Numbered from the stretch's first letter, positions 16,618-26,000 are shown. The stretch: 64,000 nucleotides of DNA from Malonomonas rubra DSM 5091 (GCF_900142125.1 NZ_FQZT01000003.1:309964-373963), one strand, 5' to 3'. A program made the numbers and translations. The notes: a model not told the origin generated them from the sequence alone.

Positions 16618-18180
16618 ATGAAAAGAAACCAGGAGATTCTGGTCAAGTCCCTGCACAGTCCAGCTTTTTACCCCCATCCCGTCGAACGGGTGAAGCTGGT
16701 CGAAACCCACATCTCTTTCATCTTCCTCGCCGGGAACTACGCCTACAAGTTGAAAAAACCTGTTAATTTCGGCTTTCTCAACTATTCGACCCTGGAGCAG
16801 CGACGGCATTTTTGCGCGGAGGAGCTGCGCCTCAATCGACGCTTTGCACCGGAGCTTTATCTCGATGTCGTCAGTATCGGTAACACTCCGGCAGAACCGA
16901 TCCTTAATGGCCTCCCCGCCATCGATTACATGGTCAGGATGCACCGCTTTCCCCCACAAGATGAACTCGACCAGATGCTTGTGGAGGAACGCCTGACAGC
17001 CCAGATAATGGAGCAGTTTGCCGAATACCTGGCGAGTTGCCATCAGCACGCCCCAGAGGTCACGACCAACAGTAGATTTGGCACCGCTGCTGCCATTCAC
17101 CAACCAGAAATGGAGAACTTCAGCCAGATCAGACCTCTACTCGACGATCCCCGGCATCAAGCCCAGCTGGACCGACTGGAAGCATGGACAGAAACAACAC
17201 ACGAGCGTTTGCGCGACCAGCTGGAAGAGCGCAAGACGACAGGTTTCATCCGTGAATGCCACGGTGATGTACATCTGGCCAACATGCTCTGGCATCAGGG
17301 AAAACCGCGCCTGTTTGACTGCATCGAGTTCAACGATAACCTGCGCTGCATTGACCCGGTTTGCGACTATGCTTTTCTGTTGATGGACCTGGCCGATCGT
17401 GGAACTAAAGAGCTGGGCGGATATTTCCTCAACCGCTACCTGCAGCAAAGTGGCGATTTTTCCGGGCTGGCATTGCTCAATTACTACTGCTGCTACCGGG
17501 CGATGGTCCGGGCTAAAGTTTTCTGTCTGCGTTTGCAGCAAAGCGGCGTAAGCGAGGAAGAACGGCAGCGGGATGCCCAGCTGCTGGAAAGCTACCTTAA
17601 ACTGGCCGAGGACTACAGTTCAGACCGGCCACAAGCGCTGATCATCTGTCACGGTTTTTCTGCCTCCGGCAAATCGACCTGCGTCCGCCAGTTAGCGCCG
17701 AGACTTGATGCCATCAGTATCAACTCGGATATCGAGCGCAAACGCCTTTTCGGCTTCACAGCTACCGCCAAAAGCCATTCCGCCCCTGCTGGAGGAATCT
17801 ACACTCAGCAGGCTAACGAAAAAACCTACTCCTGCTTACTGGAGCAGACAGCAAGAATCATCGAAGCAGGCTTCCCGGCAATCATCGATGCCACTTTCCT
17901 GCGGCAATCCCGGCGACAGCAGGCTGAGGCTCTGGCTGAATCGTTACGGGTCCCATTTATCATCCTCGATTTTCCACTACCTGAGGTGGAGTTGTTTCGG
18001 AGGGTGGAGCAGCGATCGCAGCAGAACGGGAAAATTTCAGAAGCAGATGCTACGGTGCTCAGCCAGCAACTGGCAAAAAATCAGCCACTGTCAGACCGGG
18101 AACAGATAAAATGCATAAAGGTTTTGTCTGAATCTTCACTGGATGAGATCGCCGGACGGATAGCAAAATTGGCCCGGTAA
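16618..18180 (+). CDS. Aminoglycoside phosphotransferase-like domain fused to a P-loop (gluconokinase-like) kinase
   Basis: This 520-residue protein has two parts. Residues 1 to about 330 resemble the APH/choline-kinase fold, with ECHGDVHLANMLWH as the catalytic loop (HGDxHxxN) and LFDCIEFNDNLRCIDPVCD as the metal-binding segment. Residues about 340-520 are a P-loop kinase, with Walker A HGFSASGKSTCVRQLAPRLD followed by SDIERKRLFGF. This two-domain arrangement is a known bacterial family (AAA or gluconate-kinase domain after an APH domain) with no firmly established substrate. AGGAG precedes ATG 16618. The fusion suggests a small-molecule kinase but does not show antibiotic resistance. Confidence 0.88.
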   Translation: MKRNQEILVKSLHSPAFYPHPVERVKLVETHISFIFLAGNYAYKLKKPVNFGFLNYSTLEQRRHFCAEELRLNRRFAPELYLDVVSIGNTPAEPILNGLPAIDYMVRMHRFPPQDELDQMLVEERLTAQIMEQFAEYLASCHQHAPEVTTNSRFGTAAAIHQPEMENFSQIRPLLDDPRHQAQLDRLEAWTETTHERLRDQLEERKTTGFIRECHGDVHLANMLWHQGKPRLFDCIEFNDNLRCIDPVCDYAFLLMDLADRGTKELGGYFLNRYLQQSGDFSGLALLNYYCCYRAMVRAKVFCLRLQQSGVSEEERQRDAQLLESYLKLAEDYSSDRPQALIICHGFSASGKSTCVRQLAPRLDAISINSDIERKRLFGFTATAKSHSAPAGGIYTQQANEKTYSCLLEQTARIIEAGFPAIIDATFLRQSRRQQAEALAESLRVPFIILDFPLPEVELFRRVEQRSQQNGKISEADATVLSQQLAKNQPLSDREQIKCIKVLSESSLDEIAGRIAKLAR

Positions 18181-18257
18181 AGAAAAAGCGCTTTTGGAAG
18201 TATGCTAAGCTACTTGATGAAAGCAATGAACGGAACCTTCTTTCCAGGGAAACGACC

Positions 18258-18713
18258 ATGAAGATATGCTTGCGTTACCTTGCGGCCCTGGCGATCATCT
18301 TTGCCATGACCGGTTGCATCAGCACACAGTATTTCCGGGAACGCCGAATCACGACCAACCTGGACGCTTTCAATTCATTCAGTGCGGAAACTCAGGGCAA
18401 AGTGCGAGATGGCCAGATCGATATCGGTTTCAGCGAGATGATGGTCTACATTGCCTGGGGAAAAGCAGACCAGGTTTTCACCCGGACAACCAAGCAGGGG
18501 GAGGCTACGGTCTGGGCCTACACCGGCACACGAATCAAAACAGAGAGTGAATGGGTGAGCATTCCTGTCCGCGTGGTCGATAGAGACGGTCACTCCGTTA
18601 TCAGGTATCGCAGAGCCTGGATCGATAGAAACACGGAGGAAGAATACACCCTGGCCCGGGTTGAGTTCATCGATGGGATTGTCAGTGCGATCGAACAGTT
18701 GAGTCAGAAATAA
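18258..18713 (+). CDS. Small putative outer-membrane lipoprotein of unknown function
   Basis: This 151-residue protein has a lipoprotein signal: MKICLRYLAALAIIFAMTGC, with a lipobox ending at C20. The mature part contains QGKVRDGQIDIGFSEMMVYI and AWGKADQVFTRTTKQGEATV, resembling small SmpA/OmlA-like envelope proteins where a 'G.....V....G.P' strand pattern recurs. I do not recognise a specific family. It sits alone between the fusion kinase and a convergent CoA-binding protein gene. A CAGGGAAACG segment may act as ribosome site. Confidence 0.8.
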   Translation: MKICLRYLAALAIIFAMTGCISTQYFRERRITTNLDAFNSFSAETQGKVRDGQIDIGFSEMMVYIAWGKADQVFTRTTKQGEATVWAYTGTRIKTESEWVSIPVRVVDRDGHSVIRYRRAWIDRNTEEEYTLARVEFIDGIVSAIEQLSQK

Positions 18714-18797
18714 GAGTTCCTGCTCGCCTTCATGCCCGCCATCGACAAGCCCAGAAGCCCGTTCGGCATGGCAGGCAGGAAGCAAAGCCGCTATCCG

Positions 18798-19202
18798 CTA
18801 GTGATTACCGAAGCCGAGTTCGACCAACACGCAGGTGCCGCCGTAAATCACGTTGATCCCCTTCTCCCGGCAGAACTCGACGGCCGCCGGACTTTCCGCT
18901 CCCGGCTGCATCCATACATTTTCGATTCCCTTGGTAGCAGCCATCTCAACCACCTTTTCCGTGACCTGCGGCGGGGTGATCACCGAGATACTCTTAACCT
19001 CATCCGGCAACTCAGCCACGCTGGCAACACAGGACAGCCCTTCAATCTCCGCCTCTTTCGGATGCACCGGAACTACTTTGCGATTATTTTCCAGATAGCA
19101 GCGCAGCACCTTGTTACCAAACTTGCCAGGGTTACTCGACGCACCGACCACGCCAATCACTGGCGACGTCAGGAATGTATCCACCTGCTGTTTTACTGAC
19201 AT
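18798..19202 (-). CDS. CoA-binding protein (YccU-like, Rossmann fold)
   Basis: This 134-residue protein has the CoA-binding domain shared with succinyl-CoA synthetase alpha: VIGVVGASSNPGKFGNKVLR, then VVPVHPKEAEIEG, VISVITPPQVTEKVVEMAA, and NVWMQPGAESPAAVEFCREK. The YccU family is widespread, binds CoA or a nucleotide, and has no settled role. AAAAGGAGAG precedes the ATG at 19202. It is followed in the same direction by nothing obvious and is convergent with the lipoprotein gene. Confidence 0.9.
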   Translation of the reverse strand: MSVKQQVDTFLTSPVIGVVGASSNPGKFGNKVLRCYLENNRKVVPVHPKEAEIEGLSCVASVAELPDEVKSISVITPPQVTEKVVEMAATKGIENVWMQPGAESPAAVEFCREKGINVIYGGTCVLVELGFGNH

Positions 19203-19263
19203 TTCTCTCTCCTTTTAAAAGTCCGTGCTCCCCATCCAGGTTAAATCATAGCGCACTGCAGGG

Positions 19264-20037
19264 TTAGAGGAACAGGCTCGGCTCTTTCCGCGTACTGCAA
19301 TTTTTGATCAGCAACGCTCGCCGTTCCTGGATGACGGGATGAACCATGGCTCTTGCCCCGGTCGGACAGTTTTTTGCGCAGGCGCAGCACATCAGACAAT
19401 CTTCCGCTCTGGTGATCACCTCTCCACCGACGTCAATCACAAAGGTCGGGCAAACTTCGGCACATCGGCCACAAAGAGTACAGGTTACAGGATTTGTTAT
19501 CGGAGCGATGCCACCGAACTGCACACGCTCACGGTAGGGACGATCACCGGCGATCTCCGGGTGATCCAGACTCCCGGCAGCAAGTTTTTCTGCCACCTGA
19601 CGGCCGAAAATCTGCGCCATCTCCAGGTCTTGCTTATCGGGGCGACCGACTGCAATCGGCTGCTCAGTCGTTGAGTAGGAATGCTCGCCGATAAAAGCCG
19701 CGGCCGCGATCACCTTGAATCCCGCCTCTGAAACAACATCATTCAACTCAATAAGTGCATCTTCGTATTCCCGGTTGCCATAAAGAGCGACCAGCACGGC
19801 TGGCACACCTGCAGCGGAGAAACCAGCCAGCCTCTGCAGGCAAACTTCCGGAACCCGGCCGGCATAGACCGGAATACCGAAAATCACGGCACCATTCTTT
19901 ATTTCGACGGCCTGTGATTTCTCCTGCAAAGTTAAGTCGAAAATCTCGTTCTCTGCACTCCCGATTGCGGAAGCAATGGTTTCAACAATTTTACGAGTTG
20001 TTGCCGTCGGCGAGAAATAGATCTGTTTCAGCTGCAT
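19264..20037 (-). CDS. Flavodoxin-ferredoxin fusion protein (EFR1 family)
   Basis: This 257-residue protein combines an N-terminal flavodoxin-like domain (IYFSPTATTRKIVETIASAI, with FGIPVYAGRVPEVCLQRL and ALYGNREYEDALIEL) with a C-terminal dicluster ferredoxin domain. The two 4Fe-4S motifs are CTLCGRCAEVCP and CLMCCACAKNCP. Such EFR1-type proteins are common in anaerobes and presumably shuttle electrons between low-potential ferredoxin pools and flavin partners. The SPTATTRK segment is the FMN phosphate loop. It is a single gene divergent from cheX. Confidence 0.9.
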   Translation of the reverse strand: MQLKQIYFSPTATTRKIVETIASAIGSAENEIFDLTLQEKSQAVEIKNGAVIFGIPVYAGRVPEVCLQRLAGFSAAGVPAVLVALYGNREYEDALIELNDVVSEAGFKVIAAAAFIGEHSYSTTEQPIAVGRPDKQDLEMAQIFGRQVAEKLAAGSLDHPEIAGDRPYRERVQFGGIAPITNPVTCTLCGRCAEVCPTFVIDVGGEVITRAEDCLMCCACAKNCPTGARAMVHPVIQERRALLIKNCSTRKEPSLFL

Positions 20038-20131
20038 AATGAAAACCTTCCAGCGGTAAGAAAAAAGGGATCAAGGGTCAATTTTGCACATTCAAACAGG
20101 TGTTTCAAGGTGAAAACTTTGCAATGAGGGG

Positions 20132-20159
20132 GAGACAAAACGGATTAACTGTGTATAAT
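20132..20159 (+). promoter_or_regulatory. Candidate sigma-70 promoter for the cheX pair
   Basis: A perfect -10 box TATAAT (20154-20159) lies about 60 bases before the first cheX start, with GAGACA (4 of 6 matches to TTGACA) sixteen bases upstream. No transcription data are available. Confidence 0.5.
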
Positions 20160-20218
20160 GTTCAAGTTGGTAAGATTCACTATCGAGACAACTCCTTAAG
20201 TTGACAGAGGGGAATCGA

Positions 20219-20671
20219 GTGGGACTCGAACAGACAATTATCGACGCAACGAAAGATATTTTCGTCAATATGATCATGATGGGCGCAACTCCAGGCACCC
20301 CATACCAGGGAAAAGGTGAAGCCCTTATCGACAGCGTTACCGGCATGATCAATTTAGCTGGTTCGCACAGCGGCCTTCTGGCGATTCACCTGCCAACACA
20401 GGCCGCGCTGGAGGTCAGTGGCTCCTTTCTGGACCTTGAGATCGAAGAACTGGATGATGATGTCCTCGATTCGATCGGAGAACTCGCCAACATGCTGGCA
20501 GGAAACATCAAGGCCGAGCTTGACCCGACCGGCAGCAGCATCCAGCTTTCCATCCCGACGACAATGCACGGCGATCAGTACAATATCGAGCGGATCGCGG
20601 GCACTAGCAGCCTTTGCGTTCCTTTTTATCTCGATGACGGCGACTTCGTCATCGAGCTGCAACTGACCTGA
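20219..20671 (+). CDS. cheX: CheX-family chemotaxis phosphatase, first of two tandem copies
   Basis: This 150-residue protein is a CheC/CheX/FliY-type CheY-P phosphatase. The conserved helix DDDVLDSIGELANMLAGNIK holds the acidic-x-x-Asn catalytic pair (E..N), and SIPTTMHGDQYNI matches the conserved strand that follows. It would dephosphorylate a response regulator receiver. I choose GTG 20219 with GAGGGGA five bases upstream over the in-frame TTG at 20201. The next gene encodes a diverged copy 37 bases downstream. Confidence 0.85.
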   Translation: MGLEQTIIDATKDIFVNMIMMGATPGTPYQGKGEALIDSVTGMINLAGSHSGLLAIHLPTQAALEVSGSFLDLEIEELDDDVLDSIGELANMLAGNIKAELDPTGSSIQLSIPTTMHGDQYNIERIAGTSSLCVPFYLDDGDFVIELQLT

Positions 20672-20708
20672 ATTTGACTTGATATTTTAATTCTGCACGA
20701 GGCAAAAC

Positions 20709-21167
20709 GTGGATATTGCAAAATACCTGATTGAATCAACGGAAGAAGTTTTCAACACCATGATCTTCATGGAAGTATCAACAGAAGGGTGCATGAGCGA
20801 GGGGAAGGAATCGATTTTCAGTCACTTCTCAGCAATGATCGGTCTTTCCGGCGACCTGATGGCGATGATCAGTATCCACTGCGACGCCTATATCGCCATG
20901 GACATTGCCGGAGCCATGCTCTGCACTGAGTTCGACGATGTCGATGATGATGTCAAGGACGCCATGGGTGAAGTTGCCAACATGCTCGCTGGTGGCATGA
21001 AATCTCGATTGCTTGACGACAACATCGACACCACCCTGGCGATCCCGACCACCGTTATGGGCAAAGGCTACAGCATTTCGTCACCGAAACGGGGCAACCG
21101 GGTCGTCGTTCCCTTCGATTTGACACAAGGACGTTTTTTCGTCGATATGAAATACAGCATGCAATAA
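20709..21167 (+). CDS. cheX: CheX-family chemotaxis phosphatase, second tandem copy
   Basis: This 152-residue protein is a second CheX. DDDVKDAMGEVANMLAGGMK supplies the E-x-x-N phosphatase motif, and AIPTTVMGKGYSISSPKRGN follows. It shares the overall plan and key helix with the preceding gene but differs throughout the N-terminus, so the duplication is old. CheX from other bacteria dimerises; these two could pair. GTG 20709 is the start. A 21-bp bidirectional terminator follows. Confidence 0.87.
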   Translation: MDIAKYLIESTEEVFNTMIFMEVSTEGCMSEGKESIFSHFSAMIGLSGDLMAMISIHCDAYIAMDIAGAMLCTEFDDVDDDVKDAMGEVANMLAGGMKSRLLDDNIDTTLAIPTTVMGKGYSISSPKRGNRVVVPFDLTQGRFFVDMKYSMQ

Positions 21168-21182
21168 CTGGAAGCAGAAACT

Positions 21183-21230
21183 GTCCAAACAGAAAAAGCG
21201 GGCCATAGAGCCCGCTTTTTCTGTTTGGAC
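21183..21230. terminator. Bidirectional terminator between cheX and nuoN
   Basis: A perfect 21-bp inverted repeat (arms 21183-21203 and 21210-21230) with a six-base loop contains AAAAAGCGGGC/GCCCGCTTTTT. T-runs are present on both strands, so it can end both the cheX transcript and the convergent nuo operon. Confidence 0.9.
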
Positions 21231-21244
21231 CGGTAAGAGAATGA

Positions 21245-22660
21245 TTAAGGCAGCAGAGTCATAATCAGGTCGAGCAAAGGTCCGGGATAAATCCCGAAAA
21301 AAAGTGTCGCCACACAGCAACCAGCCAGCAACACAAACTCCTCTCCACTTCCAGAGCGCAGTTGATGGGCATCCCGTTCCTGCATGAAGAGAACGATGAT
21401 GGGACGCAGGTAGTAGTAAAGCGAAACCAGCGAAGCAAAGACTCCGATCAGCGCCAGTTCTAAATAACCATGTTGCAGGGCCGCATGGAAGATGCCGAAT
21501 TTACCGAAGAAGCCAGCCAGCGGCGGCACCCCGGCCAGAGACAGCATGAACAGCGCCAACGCCGAGGAGCGCCGTGGGTGCAAATAACCGAGACCACGCA
21601 GGTCGTCATAATTTTGAACTTCCCCATCTTCCAACGCCCAGGAGGTGATAACGCCGAAAGCACCGAAGGTGGCAAAAGAATAAACCACCAGGTAGAAAAG
21701 CAGTGCCTGGCCACCATCTGCACCGCCGATCAGCAGGGCGATCAACAGGTAGCCCATGTGGGTGACGGACGAGTACGCCAGCATCCGTTTCAGGTTGGTC
21801 TGGCTCAATGCAGAGAAAGTACCGACCAGCATGGTCAGGATCGCCAGCAGCCAGAGGACCTGTTTAATTTCGCCCCCCGCAACACCTAAACCGTCAAGCA
21901 ACGGCAGAAAAGCAGCCAACACGGCACCTTTGGCCGCGGTCGCCATTACCCCGCCGACCGGGGCCGGCGCTCCCTGATAAACATCAGGCGTCCAGAAATG
22001 AAATGGCACCAGCGAAATTTTAAAACCGATCGCCACCAGCATAAGCGCCCAGCCAGCCAGACCGAGCGGCCGCATAGCACCATCAACCTGCAATGCGGCC
22101 AAGGCTTCAGCAATATGCAATGTCCCGCTTGCGGTGTAAATCAAAGCAATGCCAAAAGCGATAAAGCCGGTTGCCACAGCACCAAAAACCAGGTATTTCA
22201 GCCCCGCCTCGGCCCCCAAATTATCGACCCGGTTGAAGGCGATGAGAATATAGAGCACCAGCGTAAATGCTTCAAGCGACAGGAACAGACCAAGGAAGGA
22301 TGTTGCCGCCGAGAGCAGGCTCATACCGGTTCCGGCGAACAGCAGCAGCGAGGTATATTCCCCCCCGCCATACCTGTGCAGGTCAGCGTAGCGCCCGGAG
22401 AGCAGCAGTGTCGCCGCTATCACCAGTGACCAGGCAATGGTGCAGAAGCGAGCGTAGAGCGAAGTGCTGAACATCCCGGCCACCTCAGCAACCGGAGGCT
22501 CCACTGTTCCAGCGATAAAAGCTGCACCAAGGGCCAATACCAGCCCGGTCAGCAGCCAGAGGCGACGGTTGCGAACCCAGGCACCGGCAACCAGGACAAC
22601 CGTTGCGCCGAGCACCATCAACAGTTGCGGCAGCAGGGCTTTCAGTTCCAGAAGACTCAT
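21245..22660 (-). CDS. nuoN: NADH-quinone oxidoreductase subunit N
   Basis: This 471-residue, strongly hydrophobic protein is the last gene of the nuo operon and one of the three antiporter-like proton-pumping subunits of complex I. Conserved segments are SLEAFTLVLYILIAFNR, LKYLVFGAVATGFIAFGIAL, GFKISLVPFHFWTPDVYQGA (with the key lysine), and LKRMLAYSSVTHMGYLLIAL. Its start overlaps the nuoM stop by four bases. The bidirectional terminator lies just downstream. Confidence 0.95.
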   Translation of the reverse strand: MSLLELKALLPQLLMVLGATVVLVAGAWVRNRRLWLLTGLVLALGAAFIAGTVEPPVAEVAGMFSTSLYARFCTIAWSLVIAATLLLSGRYADLHRYGGGEYTSLLLFAGTGMSLLSAATSFLGLFLSLEAFTLVLYILIAFNRVDNLGAEAGLKYLVFGAVATGFIAFGIALIYTASGTLHIAEALAALQVDGAMRPLGLAGWALMLVAIGFKISLVPFHFWTPDVYQGAPAPVGGVMATAAKGAVLAAFLPLLDGLGVAGGEIKQVLWLLAILTMLVGTFSALSQTNLKRMLAYSSVTHMGYLLIALLIGGADGGQALLFYLVVYSFATFGAFGVITSWALEDGEVQNYDDLRGLGYLHPRRSSALALFMLSLAGVPPLAGFFGKFGIFHAALQHGYLELALIGVFASLVSLYYYLRPIIVLFMQERDAHQLRSGSGEEFVLLAGCCVATLFFGIYPGPLLDLIMTLLP

Positions 22661-24144
22661 GGACGACCTCCCTGCAGCAGCGCTGTTACCGGTTCACGAA
22701 TCGGGTCGAGAAGCGGCTGCGGGTAACAACCGAGCCAGACCACCAACAGCGCCAGTGGAATCAGCAGAAGCCATTCGCGCGGTAACAAATCTTCTTTTTT
22801 CATCGGTTCGCGACATGGACCCCAGATCACACCCTGAACCAATCGCAACATATAGGTCGCCGAGAGAAGGACCCCGATCACAGCAATTGATGCCCAGACA
22901 GGCTTGCTGGCAAAGGTGCCGATCAGAATCAGAATTTCACCAGCGAAGTTGGCCAAGCCAGGAAGTCCGAGAGACGCCATGGCAAAGAGCAGGAAGAAGG
23001 CCGACATCTTCGGTTGGCTCTGCCACAAACCTCCCATGTTTGCCAGATCATTGCTGCCGGTTCGCTGCCGTACCAACGCCAGCATGACAAACAATGCCGC
23101 GCTGGTGATGCCGTGATTGACCATCAGCAAAAGGCTTCCTTCCCAAGCGGTCTGATTCCATGCGGCAAGGCCGAGGATAACGAAACCGAGGTGGGACACC
23201 GATGAATAAGCAACCAGTCGTTTAATATTGGTCTGTTTGAAAGCGATCGCCGCGGCGTAAAACAACCCGATCAGGGCCAAAAGAGCCAGCACCGGCAGCG
23301 ACATTTCCGCCGCATTCGGGAAGAGCGGGAAAGCGAAACGGATGATGCCGTAAACCCCGGTCTTCAGTACCAGCCCGGCCAGATCAACCGAACCGGCCGC
23401 AGGGGCCTGCTCGTGCGCATCCGGCAACCAGGCATGAAAGGGGAACAACGGGACCTTGACAGCAAATGCCGACATGAAGCAGATGTAAAAAATCAGCTCC
23501 TGCGTCAGAGACAGTTCAGTCTGCTTCAATGCATCGAGGGCAAAGGTATAAACCCCGGTCTGATCACCATGCAGCAGGTAAAGGCTGATCATTGCCAGCA
23601 ACATCAACAAGCTGCCGGAAAGGGTGAAAAAGAAAAATTTAACCGCCGCGTAAACCCTTCGCTGCTGGCCCCAGACACCGATCAGAACAAACATCGGGAT
23701 CAGCATCAGCTCCCAGAACAGGTAGAAGAGCACCAAATCGAGAGCGAGAAAAACACCGAGCACCGCTGTCCCGAGCATCAGCACCAGAGCGTAGAAGAAG
23801 GCCGGATGATAATCGATCTGCCAGGAGATCAGCACCGCGATGACCTGCAGGAAGGCGGTCAGGATCACCAACAGTAGAGAGATGCCGTCAAGTCCCAAGG
23901 TGTAACGGATACCGAAGCGCTCAATCCAACTGTAGTCCTCATACAGCAGCCAGCCGCTGGAACCTGTATCGACGGAAAAGGCGATCCAGAGGGCGATACC
24001 CAGCAGTACGACATTGAACAGCAGGGCTGCCCAGCGACAGGCATTCGCCGACTTGCGCAACAGCAGGCAGAGCAGCACCCCGGCCAGTGGTAACCAGAGC
24101 AGAAGGCTCAGCAGTGGGAATTGTGTTGAACTACCGGCAATCAT
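22657..24144 (-). CDS. nuoM: NADH-quinone oxidoreductase subunit M
   Basis: This 495-residue membrane subunit is a proton-pumping antiporter-like subunit. Hallmarks are LGLDGISLLLVILTAFLQ, LFYLFWELMLIPMFVLIGVW (conserved glutamate), AVKVPLFPFHAWLPDAHEQA, and IKRLVAYSSVSHLGFVILGL. I place the start at ATG 24144, overlapping the nuoL stop by ATGA. The longer frame to 24258 adds residues that do not look like NuoM. Confidence 0.95.
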   Translation of the reverse strand: MIAGSSTQFPLLSLLLWLPLAGVLLCLLLRKSANACRWAALLFNVVLLGIALWIAFSVDTGSSGWLLYEDYSWIERFGIRYTLGLDGISLLLVILTAFLQVIAVLISWQIDYHPAFFYALVLMLGTAVLGVFLALDLVLFYLFWELMLIPMFVLIGVWGQQRRVYAAVKFFFFTLSGSLLMLLAMISLYLLHGDQTGVYTFALDALKQTELSLTQELIFYICFMSAFAVKVPLFPFHAWLPDAHEQAPAAGSVDLAGLVLKTGVYGIIRFAFPLFPNAAEMSLPVLALLALIGLFYAAAIAFKQTNIKRLVAYSSVSHLGFVILGLAAWNQTAWEGSLLLMVNHGITSAALFVMLALVRQRTGSNDLANMGGLWQSQPKMSAFFLLFAMASLGLPGLANFAGEILILIGTFASKPVWASIAVIGVLLSATYMLRLVQGVIWGPCREPMKKEDLLPREWLLLIPLALLVVWLGCYPQPLLDPIREPVTALLQGGRP

Positions 24145-26000
24145 TTGGCCACCGCTTTCAGTAGAAACCATCCGACAATCAGCAGAAAACCCCAGGCAAA
24201 TCCCTGCAGGTAGCGCGGAATCTTGCCGTCCGACAGCGCCCGCAAACTGCGACTCCATCCCTGACTGCCGGACGCCAGGCCATCAAGCACACCGTTGATC
24301 ACTCCCATTTCACCCCCCTGCCAACAGAAGCGACAGAACAGGTCGAACGGCCGGACCAGCAAACGATCGTACAAAGCATCGACGTACCAGGCTGAGAGCA
24401 GAAACTCGCTGGCCCGGTTGTATTCAGGCCCAGAGTAGGTCCGGTAGCGAAAATGGGCAATCAGCCAACCGATGACGAAAACACCGACTGCGGTAGCAAT
24501 CAATTGATATTCAGTTTGCAATGACAGGTGCAGGATATCGTTTTCCCGCCCGAACCAGCCACTCAGCCAGGAATGTCCCCCGAACAGGTGCGGCAGATTA
24601 AACAGACCGGCGCCAAGCCCGAACAGCGCCAACAGCGGCAACGTCCAGACCATCAATTTGGGCAGGCTGTGGGGATGGGCTTCACCGCGATAGTCCCCGG
24701 CAAACACCAGGTAGGCAAGACGAAAGCTGTAAAATGAAGTCAACAGTGCGGTCAGCACGCCCAAGCCGTAAATAGCCAAGTGGAAAGAATCGCCGTGCGC
24801 ATACGCGGTAGCCAGGATCAGATCCTTTGAGAAGAAACCACCGGTCAGTGGCGCTCCGGCAAGACAGAACAATCCGGCCATGAACAGCCAGAAAACAGGC
24901 TTGGAAAACTTGCGCATGCCCCCCATCTCGAAGATATCGTTTTCATGGCCGGCCAAGTGGATCAGGCAACCAGCACCCATGAACAGCAGCGCTTTGAAAA
25001 ATGCGTGGGTCAGCAGATGGAACATCGCCGCGGAAACACTTCCAACGCCGACCGCCATGAACATGTAGCCGACCTGGCTCATGGTCGAGAACGCCAGCAC
25101 CCGTTTGATCTCGCGCTGGCAGAGGGCACTGGTAGCGGCGTACAGTGCGGTGAGCGCGCCAACCAATGCGATCGCCCCCATGGCGATTGGCGACAGCGAC
25201 ACCAGCGGGAACAAACGACATAAGAGATAAACACCGGCGGTGACCATGGTTGCAGCGTGAATCAGCGCCGAGACAGGCGTCGGACCAGCCATGGCATCCG
25301 GCAGCCAGCTCATCAACGGCAGCTGTGCGCTTTTGCCACAGGCACCACCGAGCAGCAGCAGGGAAATAATGGTGACGACAGTCGGATCGATCTCCAGCAC
25401 CCGGCTGTTGATCTCCTCGATACCGATAGTGCCGAGCAGGGCAAACAACCAGAGCACGGCGATGGTGAAAAACAGGTCGCCAATCCGGGTGACGATGAAC
25501 GCTTTACGTCCGGCATCAGCGTTTTCGCTCTTGCGGTACCAGAAGCCGATCAGGCCGTAAGAGCAGAAACCAACACCCTCCCAGCCGAGGAACATCAATA
25601 GCAGATTGTCAGCCAGGACAATCATCAGCATGGCAAAAACGAACAGGTTGAGCAGGGCAAAGAAGCGCACCTGGTCCTCATCCTCTTCCATGTAACCAGC
25701 CGCGTAAAGATGAATCAGGCTGGCGACGCCGGTGACCATCAACGCCATCGATGAAGACAGAGGGTCAAACAACAGGCCGACATCGGCGCGGAAACCGCCG
25801 CTGTTCAACCAGGTAAAGAGCGTTGTCCGTGCACCTTCCGCGGCTTCCGGCAGCATGCCGAGACAGGCGAGAAAGCTGCCGATCACTGCTCCGCTGGCGA
25901 GAATCGCCGGGACCGGTCGCGGCAAACGACTGCCGAAGCAGGCGTTGAACACGCCGCCGATCAACGGTAATAAAATTATCGCTGCGAGTAACTGAGCCAT
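24141..26000 (-). CDS. nuoL: NADH-quinone oxidoreductase subunit L
   Basis: This 619-residue subunit carries the proton-pumping core and the long lateral helix of complex I. Motifs are FDPLSSSMALMVTGVASLIH, LLLMFLGWEGVGFCSYGLIG, KSAQLPLMSWLPDAMAGPTP, and REIKRVLAFSTMSQVGYMFM. The start at 26000 shares one base with the end of nuoK. Length is normal for NuoL. Confidence 0.96.
   Translation of the reverse strand: MAQLLAAIILLPLIGGVFNACFGSRLPRPVPAILASGAVIGSFLACLGMLPEAAEGARTTLFTWLNSGGFRADVGLLFDPLSSSMALMVTGVASLIHLYAAGYMEEDEDQVRFFALLNLFVFAMLMIVLADNLLLMFLGWEGVGFCSYGLIGFWYRKSENADAGRKAFIVTRIGDLFFTIAVLWLFALLGTIGIEEINSRVLEIDPTVVTIISLLLLGGACGKSAQLPLMSWLPDAMAGPTPVSALIHAATMVTAGVYLLCRLFPLVSLSPIAMGAIALVGALTALYAATSALCQREIKRVLAFSTMSQVGYMFMAVGVGSVSAAMFHLLTHAFFKALLFMGAGCLIHLAGHENDIFEMGGMRKFSKPVFWLFMAGLFCLAGAPLTGGFFSKDLILATAYAHGDSFHLAIYGLGVLTALLTSFYSFRLAYLVFAGDYRGEAHPHSLPKLMVWTLPLLALFGLGAGLFNLPHLFGGHSWLSGWFGRENDILHLSLQTEYQLIATAVGVFVIGWLIAHFRYRTYSGPEYNRASEFLLSAWYVDALYDRLLVRPFDLFCRFCWQGGEMGVINGVLDGLASGSQGWSRSLRALSDGKIPRYLQGFAWGFLLIVGWFLLKAVAK

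Noticed and set aside
16618..18180. Aminoglycoside resistance gene
   Set aside because: The APH-like fold is shared with many small-molecule kinases, the gene is fused to a P-loop kinase, and it lies in ordinary chromosomal context.
24145..24258. N-terminal extension of NuoM
   Set aside because: The 38 extra residues lie inside nuoL and are unlike NuoM. ATG 24144 gives the ATGA overlap seen at other nuo junctions.
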